A stretch of 64,000 bases of DNA. It comes from Croceicoccus marinus (lineage in GTDB: Bacteria; Pseudomonadota; Alphaproteobacteria; Sphingomonadales; Sphingomonadaceae). The notes below the pieces were generated by a model that was given only the letters and a program-made list of their open reading frames with translations, was not told the origin of the DNA and ran no database searches. Positions 16,964 through 26,950 of this stretch are shown piece by piece. The DNA lies in NCBI RefSeq assembly GCF_001661675.2, contig NZ_CP019602.1:1885501-1949500 (forward strand). The letters run 5' to 3'. The position numbers and the translations under genes were made by a program. How positions within the stretch are numbered: position 1 is the first letter of the stretch; each line of letters begins with the position of its first letter.

Positions 16964-17901
16964 GCGATCACCCCCGCCTGCGCGAGCAGCCGGTCGAGGA
17001 CCAGCGCCCCGAACAGGATGAAGAGATACAGGATCGAATAGGCAAACAGGCGCTTTTCGGGCTTCATCGCGTCGCCAACCTGCGCGCGGCGAAGGCCCAC
17101 CGGGATCGCCAGGGCGATGAACAGCGCGGACAGCGCAGCGGACGAGACCGCATAGACCATCCCTGCCCCACCCACGAAGAACGGCGCCAGCGCGATGGGA
17201 GCCAGCATGACCGCATAGGCCAGGATCTGGCGACGCGTCGAAACCTCGCCCGCGACGACCGGCATCATCGGGATGCCGACGCGCGCATAATCGGTCTTAA
17301 CAAACAGGGCGAGCGCCCAGAAATGCGGCGGCGTCCACATGAAGATGATTGCGAACAAGAGGATCGGCATCAGCGTGATGTCGCCGGTCACGGCCACCCA
17401 GCCGATCAGCGGCGGAAACGCCCCGGCACCGCCGCCCACCACGATGTTCTGCGGGGTGCGCGGCTTCAGCCACATCGTATAGACGACCGCGTAATAGAAG
17501 ATCGATATGGCCAGGAGCGCAGCCGCAAGCCAGCCCACGCCGAGGCCCATCACGACCACCGACCCCGCCGATAGCGCCACCGCGAAGTCGCGCGCGGTTT
17601 CACGGTCCATGCGGCCCGCGGGGATCGGGCGCTTGGCAGTGCGCTTCATCTCGGCATCGATGTCGGCCTCGTACCATTGGTTGATCGCCGCCGCGCCGCC
17701 CGCACCCAGCGCGATGCACAGGATCGCGGTGAAGCCGATGATCGGGTGGATGGACCCGGGCGCCGCAAGCAGCCCGCAGATCGCCGTGAACACCACCAGG
17801 CTCATCACGCGCGGTTTGGTCAGCGCGACGAAATCGCGCCAGTCGGCCGGCATCGTGACCGCCTGCTTCATCGTGTCTTCGGCTGGACTCATGCTCGCCA
17901 T
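16960..17901 (-). CDS. ctaB: protoheme IX farnesyltransferase (heme O synthase)
   Basis: CtaB/CyoE adds a farnesyl group to heme b to give heme O, the precursor of heme A for the aa3 oxidase. The 313-residue membrane protein has the prenyltransferase Asp motif in [25 protein letters not shown] and the second region [17 protein letters not shown]. There are about eight to nine helices. The start is taken at 17901 (MASMSPAED); an in-frame ATG a few codons later is possible. It lies 137 bp after ctaD. Confidence 0.97.
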   Translation of the reverse strand: MASMSPAEDTMKQAVTMPADWRDFVALTKPRVMSLVVFTAICGLLAAPGSIHPIIGFTAILCIALGAGGAAAINQWYEADIDAEMKRTAKRPIPAGRMDRETARDFAVALSAGSVVVMGLGVGWLAAALLAISIFYYAVVYTMWLKPRTPQNIVVGGGAGAFPPLIGWVAVTGDITLMPILLFAIIFMWTPPHFWALALFVKTDYARVGIPMMPVVAGEVSTRRQILAYAVMLAPIALAPFFVGGAGMVYAVSSAALSALFIALAIPVGLRRAQVGDAMKPEKRLFAYSILYLFILFGALVLDRLLAQAGVIA

Positions 17902-18038
17902 AATAATCCTCGGGCCGAAAGGGGCCAGCTTTACCTTGAACGAAAGGGGGAGCGTGACGGAGCCGAAGCCCCGTCGACGCCCCCCAATGCCTTATCCGGT
18001 CCGCTTTTCACGCAGATCCCGACAGGTAGTCAGCCTGC

Positions 18039-19733
18039 TCAGTGAGCGTGGCCAGCCTCGTCGTCGATCAGCGGCAGCGTCTCGAACTGGTGGAACGGCG
18101 GAGGCGAGGACAGAGTCCACTCCAGCGTCGTCGCACCTTCGCCCCAATAGTTAGCTTCCGCCTTCTTACGCGCCACTATCGAGTACACGATATTGGCGAA
18201 GAAGATCACGATGCTCACAGCCATGATCTCGTAACCGCGGGTCGCGACCCAGTTCCACAGCTCGAAGGCCGGGGTGTAGTCGGGGTAGCGACGCGGCATG
18301 CCGTTCATGCCCAGGAAGTGCATCGGGAAGAACAGAGTGTTCACGCCGATGAAGAACACCACGAACTGCAGCTTTGCCAGGAATTCGGAGTGCCAGACAC
18401 CGAACATCTTGGGGAACCAGTAGAACCAGCCGGCGAACATCGCGGTCACGGCGCCCAGCGACAGCACGTAGTGGAAGTGCGCCACCACGTAATAGCTGTC
18501 GTGCAGATTGTCGTCGATGCCGCCATTGGCCAGCACCACGCCGGTCACGCCGCCAACAGTGAACAGGAAGATGAAGCCCAGCGCCCACCACATCGGCGAG
18601 GCGAAGCGCAGCGATCCGCCCCACATCGTGGCGATCCAGCTGAAGATCTTCACGCCGGTCGGCACCGCGATGACCATGGTCGCCGCCGTGAAATACATCT
18701 TCTCGTTCACCGACAGGCCGACGGTGTACATGTGGTGCGCCCACACGATGAAGCCGACGACGCCGATCGCGACCATGGCATAAGCCATGCCGAGGTAGCC
18801 GAACACCGGCTTGCGGCTGAAGGTCGAGATGATCTGCGAGATGATGCCGAAGCCCGGCAGGATCATGATGTACACTTCGGGGTGGCCGAAGAACCAGAAC
18901 AGGTGCTGGTAGAGGATCGGGTCACCGCCACCCTGCGGGGTGAAGAAGGTGGTGTTGAAGTTGCGGTCGGTCAGCAGCATCGTGATGGCAGCGGCCAGCA
19001 CCGGAAGCGCAAGCAGCAGCAGGAATGCGGTGACCAGCACGGACCACACGAACAGCGGCATCTTGTGCAGGCTCATGCCAGGTGCGCGCATGTTGAAGAT
19101 GGTGGTGATGAAGTTGATGGCGCCCATGATCGAGCCCGCACCCGCAAGGTGGAGCGCGAAGATACCGAAGTCCACCGCCGGTCCGGGCGAACCCGTGGTC
19201 GAAAGCGGGGCATAGACGGTCCAGCCGGTGCCCGCACCCATGCCCGTACCGCCGGGCAGGAACGCGCTCATCATCAGCGAGCAGAAACCCATGAAGGTCA
19301 GCCAGAAGCTGATGTTGTTCATGCGCGGGAACGCCATGTCGGGCGCGCCGATCATGATCGGGACGAACCAGTTGGCAAATCCGCCGATCATGGCTGGCAT
19401 GACCACGAAGAACACCATGATCAGGCCATGCGCCGTGATCAGCACGTTCCACAGATGCAGCGAACCGTCGAAGTCGCCGGCCGCGCCGCCCATGAATTCG
19501 TGGACCGCGCCCAGGTACTGGATGCCCGGCTCGGCCAGTTCCATGCGCATGATGCCCGAAATCGCGCCGCCGATGACGGCCGCGAAGATCGAGAAGATCA
19601 GGTAGAGAGTGCCGATGTCCTTGTGGTTCGTCGACATGAACCAGCGCTGGAAGAACGCCGGCTTGTGGTCCGCATGCGCGTCGTGATGCGCATCCTCGTG
19701 GACCGGGAAGCTTTCAGGGGCGGTGGTGGCCAT
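18039..19733 (-). CDS. ctaD: cytochrome c oxidase subunit I
   Basis: Catalytic subunit with heme a and the heme a3-CuB site. The 564-residue chain begins with a His-rich soluble tail ([13 protein letters not shown]) and [34 protein letters not shown] carries the CuB His and cross-linked Tyr region, AHHMYTVGL the CuB His pair, and [13 protein letters not shown] the heme His ligands. The K- and D-channel regions also look regular. It follows ctaC by 28 bp. Confidence 0.99.
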   Translation of the reverse strand: MATTAPESFPVHEDAHHDAHADHKPAFFQRWFMSTNHKDIGTLYLIFSIFAAVIGGAISGIMRMELAEPGIQYLGAVHEFMGGAAGDFDGSLHLWNVLITAHGLIMVFFVVMPAMIGGFANWFVPIMIGAPDMAFPRMNNISFWLTFMGFCSLMMSAFLPGGTGMGAGTGWTVYAPLSTTGSPGPAVDFGIFALHLAGAGSIMGAINFITTIFNMRAPGMSLHKMPLFVWSVLVTAFLLLLALPVLAAAITMLLTDRNFNTTFFTPQGGGDPILYQHLFWFFGHPEVYIMILPGFGIISQIISTFSRKPVFGYLGMAYAMVAIGVVGFIVWAHHMYTVGLSVNEKMYFTAATMVIAVPTGVKIFSWIATMWGGSLRFASPMWWALGFIFLFTVGGVTGVVLANGGIDDNLHDSYYVVAHFHYVLSLGAVTAMFAGWFYWFPKMFGVWHSEFLAKLQFVVFFIGVNTLFFPMHFLGMNGMPRRYPDYTPAFELWNWVATRGYEIMAVSIVIFFANIVYSIVARKKAEANYWGEGATTLEWTLSSPPPFHQFETLPLIDDEAGHAH

Positions 19734-19761
19734 GCTCTTGGTACCCTATCCGTAAAATCTG

Positions 19762-20778
19762 TCAGGCTTCGGTCGTTGCCGGTTCGGCGGCATCGACGTC
19801 TTCCTCGAGTGCGCTGTCGGGGCGGGGAGCACCCGCCGCTCCGGGAATGGCCGATTCGGGCTGCTGGGTCGGAACCTCGAGCTCGGTCTCGGTCTCTGCC
19901 CCCAGCGTGCCGCCCGGCTGTTCCAGCACCCACTGTTCGAACTCTGCCATCGGCAGTGCCTCTACCGCGATCGGCATGAAGGCATGACGGGCGCCGCACA
20001 GTTCCATGCACTGGCCGTAATAGACGCCCGGCTCCTTGATGAAGATCACCTTCTCGTTCAGGCGGCCCGGAACGGCGTCCAGCTTGAACCAGAGCGAGGG
20101 AATCGCGAACGAGTGGATCACGTCGGCGCCGATCGTCTGGATCCGGATCGGAACACCCGCCGGAACGACCATACGCTTGTCGACCGCCAGCTGGGTCGGC
20201 TCGCCGGCGGCCAGCGCCTCGTCCTCGGGCAGCATGTTCGAGATGACCTCGAACCCGCCGTAATCGGGATAGGTATAGCCCCAGTACCACTGGTAGCCGG
20301 TGACCTTGACGGTGAACGCGCCTTCAGGGGCGGTTTCGTACTGGTTGGCGAGAAGCCGCATCGACGGCACCGCGATGCCCAGCAGTACCAGCACCGGCAG
20401 CAGCGTCCAGATAACCTCGATCACCGTGTTGTGGCTGGTGCGCGAGGGATTGGGATTGGCCTTGGCGCGATAGCGGCCCATCACCCAGATCAGCAGGAAC
20501 AGCACCAGCAGGCTGATCGCCGCGATGATCGGCAGCAGCACCCAGTTGTGCATCCACTGGCCATATTCGCCGATCGGCGAATATTGCGTCTGGAAACCGA
20601 TCGCGCCGGGCGTGGGCATGCCCTTGCCCTCGGTCGGCTGCATCGGGACGTAACCGCCCACGACGGCGTCTTCCGGCAGCGCGGTGGCTTCGGTGGCGGC
20701 GGCCCATGCGGTGCCGGCCGAAACCATCAGCATGGCGCCTGCCAGGCTGGCGAATTCGGCTGCGCGGCGGATTCCCAT
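19762..20778 (-). CDS. ctaC: cytochrome c oxidase subunit II
   Basis: Subunit II takes electrons from cytochrome c through the CuA centre. After a signal peptide ending AGTAWAAA come two helices and the cupredoxin domain with YQWYWGYTYPD, DVIHSFAIPSLWFKLD and the CuA motif YYGQCMELCGARHAFMP (both Cys, His and Met present). A 50-residue acidic Pro/Glu-rich tail extends past the usual end. No cytochrome c domain is fused. ATG 20778 is used; a TTG nine bases upstream has a better placed AGGGA and may be the true start. Confidence 0.97.
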   Translation of the reverse strand: MGIRRAAEFASLAGAMLMVSAGTAWAAATEATALPEDAVVGGYVPMQPTEGKGMPTPGAIGFQTQYSPIGEYGQWMHNWVLLPIIAAISLLVLFLLIWVMGRYRAKANPNPSRTSHNTVIEVIWTLLPVLVLLGIAVPSMRLLANQYETAPEGAFTVKVTGYQWYWGYTYPDYGGFEVISNMLPEDEALAAGEPTQLAVDKRMVVPAGVPIRIQTIGADVIHSFAIPSLWFKLDAVPGRLNEKVIFIKEPGVYYGQCMELCGARHAFMPIAVEALPMAEFEQWVLEQPGGTLGAETETELEVPTQQPESAIPGAAGAPRPDSALEEDVDAAEPATTEA

Positions 20779-21140
20779 GACTTTCAAGATCGCTTTCCCT
20801 GATCCCGGTCCCGCCTTCCGGCACGGTGTGAAAAATACCATGCAGGGCGGCGGTTTGACTGAACTGAAGCGCGAAACATGTCCACGCATGTAGCACGAAA
20901 AACATGCCATCGGTCATGCCCGATCGGGCAAAACTTGGGGCGCCTATACGCGCGCTTGCGGGCCGCCTCAAGCACCTCTAGGGATATTTTTGAATTAGCT
21001 TGCAATCCGCAGGCATTTCGCCATCTGGCGACCACCCGTTTCGCACCGGCGACAAGCTCCCTTCCGCATCCTTTCCATGTATCGATGATGCGGGACCTTT
21101 GCTTTCCATCTGCCGGGACGGTTCAACTGGACGAGGAAAG
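20779..21140. promoter_or_regulatory. divergent control region between ctaC and pyrE
   Basis: This 362-base gap holds no gene I can support. It must carry the promoter of the long ctaC array (minus strand) and of the pyrE run (plus strand). Two inverted repeats stand out: ACATG-6-CATGT at 20876-20891 and the perfect 12-base palindrome GCCCGATCGGGC at 20918-20929, about 100 and 140 bases ahead of ctaC. An AT-rich patch lies near 20980-21000. No sigma-70 promoter could be assigned with confidence. Confidence 0.5.
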
Positions 21141-21725
21141 ATGACCGAAGACGAAGTCCTGTCGGAATTTCGCGCCGCCGGCGCCCTGCTCGAAGGGCAC
21201 TTCCTGCTCTCGTCGGGCAGGCACAGCGCGCATTATCTTCAATGCGCGCGCGTTCTGATGAACCCGAACCGCGCGGGCAGGCTGGCGGTGGCTCTTGCTT
21301 CCGCGCTTCCGCGCGAACTGCGGAGCAGGATCGACAAGGTCGTGTCGCCCGCGATGGGCGGCATCATCATCGGGCACGAAATGGGGCGCGCGCTGCAGGT
21401 CGACGCCATATTCGTGGAACGCCCGACCGGGACCTTCGAACTGCGCCGCGGTTTCGACATCCAGCCGGGCGAAAGAATCCTGATGGTCGAGGATGTTGTC
21501 ACCACCGGCCTTTCCAGCCGCGAGGCGATCAGCGCGGTCGAGGGTGCGGGCGGCAAGGTCGTGGGCATCTGCTCGCTGGTCGACCGTTCGGGCGGGCAGG
21601 TCGAATTCGACATTCCCTATCACGCGCTCGTCTCGCTCTCTTTCCCGACCTATGCGGAAGACGAGCTGCCGGACGATCTGGCCGCGGTGCCGGTGGAAAA
21701 GCCCGGCAGCCGCAAGAAGCCCTGA
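21141..21725 (+). CDS. pyrE: orotate phosphoribosyltransferase
   Basis: PyrE joins orotate and PRPP to give OMP in pyrimidine synthesis. The 194-residue chain has the PRPP-binding loop RILMVEDVVTTGLSSREAI and the substrate part FLLSSGRHSAHYLQCARV. GAGG lies a few bases ahead of ATG 21141. It opens a plus-strand run of seven genes with small gaps or overlaps that ends with ruvX. Confidence 0.97.
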   Translation: MTEDEVLSEFRAAGALLEGHFLLSSGRHSAHYLQCARVLMNPNRAGRLAVALASALPRELRSRIDKVVSPAMGGIIIGHEMGRALQVDAIFVERPTGTFELRRGFDIQPGERILMVEDVVTTGLSSREAISAVEGAGGKVVGICSLVDRSGGQVEFDIPYHALVSLSFPTYAEDELPDDLAAVPVEKPGSRKKP

Positions 21726-21739
21726 CAGGAGTTCGCCGC

Positions 21740-22471
21740 GTGCAAACCTCTCGCCTTCGCCTGGGCGTGAACATCGATCACGTCGCCACCATCCGCAACG
21801 CGCGCGGCGGGGATCATCCCGATCCGGTCCGCGCGGCCGAGATCGTGGCCTCGGTCGGCGGTGACGGGATCACCGCCCATCTGCGCGAGGATCGCCGCCA
21901 TATCCGCGACGGCGACCTGTCGCGCATCCAGTCCGCGACCGGCCTCCCACTCAACCTCGAGATGGCGGCGACCGACGAGATGCTGGCGATCGCCCTCTCC
22001 CATGCGCCGCACGCGGCCTGCATCGTGCCGGAAAAGCGCGAGGAGCGGACGACCGAGGGCGGGCTGGACGCCGCCGGGCAGCACAACCGGCTGGCGCCGA
22101 TCGTCACGCGGCTGTCTGATGCGGGCATTCGCGTGTCGCTGTTCATCGAGCCCGAGGAACGCCAGCTTGATGCGGCGCTGAGGCTGGGCGTGCCGGTCGT
22201 TGAATTCCACACCGGCGAATATGCGCATGCGACCGGCCCGGAACGCGCGCGCGAGTTGAAGCGTATAGCCGACATGGCGGCGCTGGCGGCAAAGAACGGG
22301 ATCGAGCCGCACGCGGGTCACGGGCTGACCTATGACAATGTGCAGCCGATCGCCGCGATCCCGCAGCTCGCCGAGCTGAACATCGGGCATTATTTGATCG
22401 GAGAGGCCGTGTTCGTCGGGCTGGAAACCGCGGTGCGCCGCATGCGGGACCTGATGGATGAAGCGCGCTAG
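21740..22471 (+). CDS. pdxJ: pyridoxine 5'-phosphate synthase
   Basis: PdxJ condenses 1-deoxyxylulose 5-phosphate with aminoacetone phosphate to give pyridoxine phosphate. The 243-residue TIM barrel shows LGVNIDHVATIRNARGG, DGITAHLREDRRHI, VPEKREERTTEGG, VEFHTGEYA, and AGHGLTYDNV. Translation starts at GTG 21740, with AGGAG eight bases upstream. It lies 14 bp after pyrE; the pdxJ-acpS-lepB order is usual in alphaproteobacteria. Confidence 0.98.
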   Translation: MQTSRLRLGVNIDHVATIRNARGGDHPDPVRAAEIVASVGGDGITAHLREDRRHIRDGDLSRIQSATGLPLNLEMAATDEMLAIALSHAPHAACIVPEKREERTTEGGLDAAGQHNRLAPIVTRLSDAGIRVSLFIEPEERQLDAALRLGVPVVEFHTGEYAHATGPERARELKRIADMAALAAKNGIEPHAGHGLTYDNVQPIAAIPQLAELNIGHYLIGEAVFVGLETAVRRMRDLMDEAR

Positions 22472-22531
22472 CGCCCTCTCGATAACAGCCAGGCTCTCGC
22501 GGCGACATGCGGCCTGCGGGGGCGTGACGCC

Positions 22532-22975
22532 ATGATCATCGGCCTGGGTTCCGATCTCTGCAATATCGAGCGAATCCAGAATTCTCTGGACCGGTTCGGC
22601 GAGCGTTTCGAGCTTCGCGTCTTCACTGACGTCGAACGTGCCAAGGCCGCGCGCCGTCCGTTCACGAGCGCGGGCACCTATGCCAAGCGCTTTGCCGCGA
22701 AAGAGGCGTTTTCCAAGGCGGTCGGCACCGGCTTCAAGCGCGGCGTGTTCATGAAGGACATCGGCGTGGTCAACGCGCCATCGGGTGCGCCTACGCTGGC
22801 GCTGGCCGGCGGCGCGGCGGCGCGATTGGCCGAGATAACGCCTGCCGGGCACGAGGCGGTCGTCCATCTGACGATGACCGACGACCATCCCTGGGCACAG
22901 GCCTTCGTGGTGATCGAGGGGCGGGTTATAGAGGCTGGGGCGTTAGAGGCTGGGCCACTGGCGGGCGGGCCGTGA
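22532..22975 (+). CDS. acpS: holo-[acyl-carrier-protein] synthase
   Basis: AcpS moves the 4'-phosphopantetheine arm from CoA to acyl carrier protein. The 147-residue protein has [14 protein letters not shown] with the Mg-binding Asp, [15 protein letters not shown] with the second metal Glu and Lys, and the C-terminal strand pair. An extra 15-residue Gly/Ala tail ([15 protein letters not shown]) follows the usual end and contains a small repeat. It overlaps lepB by four bases. Confidence 0.96.
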   Translation: MIIGLGSDLCNIERIQNSLDRFGERFELRVFTDVERAKAARRPFTSAGTYAKRFAAKEAFSKAVGTGFKRGVFMKDIGVVNAPSGAPTLALAGGAAARLAEITPAGHEAVVHLTMTDDHPWAQAFVVIEGRVIEAGALEAGPLAGGP

Positions 22976-23916
22976 ACAGCCCCCGCCCCGAATGGCGCGG
23001 CAACTGGCGTTCGCATACGCACCGGCCCCCGCCCCCCGCCCTGGAGCCGATCAGCGGGCAGCCGAGCGAGCGGGTGAACTGGCTGCACGAAGCGGGCGGG
23101 CTGGTCGCCATGCTGCTGGCGGTGCTGGCGTTCCATTCGCTGATCGCCAAGCCCTTCTATATCCCCAGCGGATCGATGATGCCCAACTTGCTGGTCGGCG
23201 ACCGGCTGATCGTGTCGAAATACCCCTATGGCTGGAGCTGGGTGTCCGCCTCGTTCCATGTCGTGCCGCGGTCAGCGCGCCGGGTGATGGCATCTACTCC
23301 CGAATATGGCGATATCGTCATCGTGACCCCGCCCTATGCGAACGAGGACTGGATCAAGCGCGTCGTCGCCCTGCCCGGCGACACGATCGCCGTGCGCCGC
23401 GGCCAGATCATCCTGAACGGCTCGCCCGTCCCGCAGGAGGTCGAGCCGCCGGTCCAGCTGGATACCGACGATTCGCAATTCTGCGACGGCCGCCCCTGCC
23501 TGGAAGCGTATGAGCGGTTTCGCGTACGCCTTCCCAGCGGACGCGAGGTGTACGAGCCGCCGACCTGGCGCGAGACGCTGCCTAATGGCGCCAGCTATCT
23601 GGTAATCGATCACCTGAACCAGCCGCTCGACAACATGGACGAGATCGCGGTTCCAAGCGGCCATGTCTTCGTGATGGGCGACAACCGCGACCATTCGGCC
23701 GACAGCCGCGAGATGCGTCCCGGCCACGGGCTGGGCGGTCCGGTACCGCTGGCGGATGTCGGCGGCAGGGCCGAATTCATCACCTTCTCGCTCGACGGCA
23801 GCGAATCGTGGAATCCGCTTTCGTGGTGGAGCGGCTTGCGTACCGAACGCGCGTGGAGCAGTCTGCGCCCGGTCATCAGAACAGCGCCTCCGCCAGGGCC
23901 GGAATCGACAAGATAA
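22972..23916 (+). CDS. lepB: signal peptidase I
   Basis: LepB cuts signal peptides from exported proteins at the outer face of the inner membrane. The 314-residue protein has one helix ([16 protein letters not shown]), catalytic Ser68 in IPSGSMMP, catalytic Lys129 in [10 protein letters not shown] and the [11 protein letters not shown] box. It starts at GTG 22972 inside the end of acpS, so the two are coupled. A basic Pro-rich N-terminus of about 35 residues precedes the helix. Confidence 0.96.
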   Translation: MNSPRPEWRGNWRSHTHRPPPPALEPISGQPSERVNWLHEAGGLVAMLLAVLAFHSLIAKPFYIPSGSMMPNLLVGDRLIVSKYPYGWSWVSASFHVVPRSARRVMASTPEYGDIVIVTPPYANEDWIKRVVALPGDTIAVRRGQIILNGSPVPQEVEPPVQLDTDDSQFCDGRPCLEAYERFRVRLPSGREVYEPPTWRETLPNGASYLVIDHLNQPLDNMDEIAVPSGHVFVMGDNRDHSADSREMRPGHGLGGPVPLADVGGRAEFITFSLDGSESWNPLSWWSGLRTERAWSSLRPVIRTAPPPGPESTR

Positions 23917-23933
23917 GGCCAGGGGAGCAGCGC

Positions 23934-25025
23934 ATGGACGACCGGGATCCGCAGCCGCAGACGACCAGCCCGACAAGCATATCGGACCCGCGCCTTCGCT
24001 TCGAGGCGCGCAAGGCGCTGATCTGGGTGTCGGTGGTCGCGCTGATCGGCATCGCCATCTATATGTCGCAGGCGTTGCTGGTCGTGTTCGGCGGGCTGGT
24101 CTTTGCAGCGATCATCGACGGCGGCGCCCGGCTGCTTGGGCGGGTCCTGCCCATCGGGCGCAGTTGGCGCGTCGCCATCGTGCTGCTGCTGACGGTCGCC
24201 TTCGTCGCCTGGGTGGCGATCTTCGCGGGCACGTCGCTGGCCGAGGAAGCCGCGCAATTCCCCGCCCTGGTCGAGCAGCAGGCGATCCGCCTGATGGAAT
24301 GGCTGCGGATGCAGGGCGTCGAGGTCAATGCCGAGCGCTTCAGCGGGCTTGCCCAGCAGGCGCTTGGCGGGATCGGTCAGCTGACCACCGCCGTCGGCGG
24401 CCTTATCGGCGGGTTCACCACCGGTTTCCTGATCATAATCCTGGGCGTCTATATCGCGTTCGAACCCAATCTGTACGAGCGCGGGGTGGCATGGATGGTG
24501 CCCGACCACCGGCGGAGTGCCTTCCTGGAACTGGCGAGCGAGATGGGCATGTCGCTGCGCCGGCTGATGTTCGGCAGGATCGTGGGCATGGTATGCGAGG
24601 GGATACTGACCTGGGCGGCGCTTGCAGCCTATGGCGTGCCGCTTTCGGTGCTGCTGGGGCTGCTGACCGGACTGCTGGCGTTCATACCCAATATCGGCGC
24701 GGTCATATCCGGCCTGCTGATGGTGCTGGTGGGCTTTTCGGGCGGCCCCGACATGGCGCTGTATTGCGTGGGCGTCTATCTGGTGGTCCAGACCTTCGAC
24801 GGCTATGTCGTCATTCCGATGATCGCGCGCAAGACGGTCGACCTGGCGCCTGCGCTGGTCCTGGCGGGCCAGCTGATCCTCGGTGTGCTGTTCGGCATAC
24901 TGGGGCTGGCTCTGGCCGACCCGCTGATCGCGATGATCAAGGTCATGCTTGAGTATCGGTCGGAGCACAGCTCGGACGATCAATATGGCGACAAGGAAGC
25001 GGAACGCAGTTTTCAACCGGGATGA
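23934..25025 (+). CDS. AI-2E family (PerM-like) membrane protein
   Basis: A 363-residue protein of the AI-2E/UPF0118 family with about eight helices. Seen are ARLLGRVLP in the first part, a soluble middle rich in helices, then TGFLIIILGVYIAF, LTGLLAFIPNIGAVISG, and the conserved GYVVIPMIARKTVDLAPALVL. Members export small molecules or ions; the autoinducer name is historical and the substrate here is unknown. AGGGGAGC sits upstream of ATG 23934, 17 bp after lepB. Confidence 0.9.
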   Translation: MDDRDPQPQTTSPTSISDPRLRFEARKALIWVSVVALIGIAIYMSQALLVVFGGLVFAAIIDGGARLLGRVLPIGRSWRVAIVLLLTVAFVAWVAIFAGTSLAEEAAQFPALVEQQAIRLMEWLRMQGVEVNAERFSGLAQQALGGIGQLTTAVGGLIGGFTTGFLIIILGVYIAFEPNLYERGVAWMVPDHRRSAFLELASEMGMSLRRLMFGRIVGMVCEGILTWAALAAYGVPLSVLLGLLTGLLAFIPNIGAVISGLLMVLVGFSGGPDMALYCVGVYLVVQTFDGYVVIPMIARKTVDLAPALVLAGQLILGVLFGILGLALADPLIAMIKVMLEYRSEHSSDDQYGDKEAERSFQPG

Positions 25026-25054
25026 CGGCCCGGTTCGGGGGATCGAAAGCAGGA

Positions 25055-26182
25055 ATGGCACGCAAGTTTCTCTATGCCATCGCCATCGTGGTGGTGCTCA
25101 TCATCGCAGGCGGTATCGCGCTGTCGTTCTGGTCGAATGAGCTGACGCAGCTGGCCTTCGTGCCGGGCGGGGAGTTCGAGGAGCAGGCCGCGCTGGAAAA
25201 CAACGCCTATGAGGACCCGGCGATGTGGATCGCCCGGCCCGGCATGGGCGAGGGCAATCCCGCCCGCTTCCTGCCCGATGGCTTCACGCCCGAGGAAGGC
25301 ACGTCGGACAGCGCCGTGTTCTTCGTCCACCCCACCAGCTATACCGCGACCGATCACTGGAACGCGCCGCTGGACGATGCGGCCGGGCGCAGCGGGGCGG
25401 AACTGTTCGTGCGCGGGATGGCCAGCCCGTTCAATCGATCTGCCCAGCTATGGGCGCCGCGCTATCGGCAGGCCGCCGTGGGCGCCTTCCTGACCGAAAA
25501 GCCCGAGGCGAAGCGCGCGGTCGATGCCGCCTATGCCGATGTCGCGCAGGCGTTCGACTATTTCGTCGCGTCGATCCCGCAGGACGCGCCCATCGTGCTG
25601 GCGGGTCATAGCCAAGGTGCGCTCCACCTGATCCGGCTGATCAAGGAGAAGGTCGCGGGCACCCCCCTCGCCCCTCGCATCGTCGCGGCCTATGTCGTCG
25701 GCTGGCCCGTATCGACCGAAACCGACCTGCCCGCCATGGCCATGCCAGCATGCGCCACCCCCGGCCAGCCCGGCTGCGTGATGAGCTGGCAGAGCTTTGC
25801 CGAACCCGCCGAGCCCGAGGCCTTGCTGGAAGCCTATGCCCGCGGGCCCGATCTGGACGGCAGGCCCAAGCTGCCCGAAAACGTGCTGTGCACCAATCCG
25901 CTTACCGGAGGGACGGGCGGCGAAGCGCCGATGGGCGACAATCTGGGCACCCTGGTCCCGAACGCGGGCATGACGGGCGGCACGCTGGTGGCGGGCGCGG
26001 TTCCGGCGAAATGCGATCCGCGCGGCATATTGCTGATCGGCGACCCGCCCGAAATGGGCAGCGCGGTGCTGCCGGGCAATAATTACCACGTCTATGACAT
26101 CCCCCTGTTCTGGGCCAATCTGCGCGCCGATGTCGCGGCGCGAGAGGAAGGCTACGCCAAGGCACGGACAGCCGCGCAATGA
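25055..26182 (+). CDS. DUF3089 family alpha/beta hydrolase
   Basis: This 375-residue protein has an N-terminal membrane anchor (LYAIAIVVVLIIAGGIALSFW) and a periplasmic alpha/beta hydrolase domain of the DUF3089 type: VFFVHPTSYTATDHWNAPLD near the start, APRYRQAA, and the nucleophile elbow VLAGHSQGALHL. Other family blocks are CVMSWQSF and the closing NNYHVYDIPLFWANLR. Enzyme activity and substrate are not known. ATG 25055 is chosen as AGCAGGA precedes it; an in-frame ATG at 25022 overlaps the previous stop. Confidence 0.85.
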   Translation: MARKFLYAIAIVVVLIIAGGIALSFWSNELTQLAFVPGGEFEEQAALENNAYEDPAMWIARPGMGEGNPARFLPDGFTPEEGTSDSAVFFVHPTSYTATDHWNAPLDDAAGRSGAELFVRGMASPFNRSAQLWAPRYRQAAVGAFLTEKPEAKRAVDAAYADVAQAFDYFVASIPQDAPIVLAGHSQGALHLIRLIKEKVAGTPLAPRIVAAYVVGWPVSTETDLPAMAMPACATPGQPGCVMSWQSFAEPAEPEALLEAYARGPDLDGRPKLPENVLCTNPLTGGTGGEAPMGDNLGTLVPNAGMTGGTLVAGAVPAKCDPRGILLIGDPPEMGSAVLPGNNYHVYDIPLFWANLRADVAAREEGYAKARTAAQ

Positions 26183-26652
26183 TCTTGGAGAATGCGCGCG
26201 GCTTTGCCGACGCGCTGCCGGATGGCGGCGTGCTGCTGGGGCTCGATCCCGGTACCAAGACGGTCGGGGTCGCCATGTGCGATGCCGGCTGGCGGTTCGC
26301 CACGGCGGGCAAGACTCTGCCGCGCGGCAAGTTCGGGCCGCTGAAGGAAGCGCTCGCCGCCCTGCTGGCGGCGCGCAAGGTGGCCGGCATCGTGGTCGGC
26401 CTTGCCAGGAACATGGACGGAAGCGAAGGCCCCCGTGCGCAGGCCGCGCGCGCGCTTGCCCGCAATCTGGACGAGGCCTTCGCGCTGCCCATCCTGCTGT
26501 GGGACGAACGGCTCTCTACCGCCGGGGCGGAGCGCGCGATGATCGAGCAGGACATGAGCCGGGCCCGGCGTGCCGAGCGGATCGACAGCCATGCAGCGGC
26601 GGTCATCCTGCAGGCTGCGATCGACGCGTTATCGGCGTCTTTCCTCGATTGA
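26179..26652 (+). CDS. ruvX: YqgF/RuvX family putative Holliday junction resolvase
   Basis: YqgF-family RNase H-fold nuclease, essential in many bacteria and involved in 16S rRNA 5'-end maturation and maybe recombination. The 157-residue chain shows the first acidic strand LLGLDPGTKTVGVA, GIVVGLARNMDGSEGPRA, WDERLSTAGAER and the last Asp in ERIDSHAAAVILQ. It overlaps the DUF3089 gene by ATGA and ends the pyrE run. Confidence 0.95.
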   Translation: MILENARGFADALPDGGVLLGLDPGTKTVGVAMCDAGWRFATAGKTLPRGKFGPLKEALAALLAARKVAGIVVGLARNMDGSEGPRAQAARALARNLDEAFALPILLWDERLSTAGAERAMIEQDMSRARRAERIDSHAAAVILQAAIDALSASFLD

Positions 26653-26662
26653 TAACAGTGAG

Positions 26663-26932
26663 TTAGTGTGAGGTATCGAAACGATCGGGGTCAAGCGCCG
26701 CGATCGCTTCGGGCATGGCCTCGCGCAGGAATGACAGGATCTGGCGACAGCGGTCGGGCTCGCCTGCCTGCAGGGAACGCTCCGCATCGGCCAGCTTGCG
26801 TTCCATGACCTGCAGCATGTGGCGGCAATTATTGGCTGCGTGACGCAATTCGTCCGCTTCGCCAGTCCTGCCCGTGCCGTTCCCGTCCATCTCGCGCGCA
26901 TTGCGAAGAATCGGAAGCAGTTGCAATATCAT
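26663..26932 (-). CDS. small helical protein of unknown function
   Basis: An 89-residue reading frame right after the siroheme synthase gene on the same strand. It is mainly helical and charged (DELRHAANNCRHMLQVMERKLADAERSL) with a RQILSFLREAMPEAIAAL segment near the end. ATG 26932 is taken; a TTG 15 bases upstream is possible. Its end is convergent with ruvX, 10 bases away. No family recognised, and it could be a chance frame. Confidence 0.5.
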   Translation of the reverse strand: MILQLLPILRNAREMDGNGTGRTGEADELRHAANNCRHMLQVMERKLADAERSLQAGEPDRCRQILSFLREAMPEAIAALDPDRFDTSH

Positions 26933-26950
26933 CTGACATAGCAACAAAAT

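Noticed and set aside
18042..19979. Long open frame of 645 codons on the plus strand
   Set aside because: It is antisense to ctaD/ctaC, whose families are certain; its product is rich in His, Arg and Glu as expected from GC-rich shadow frames.
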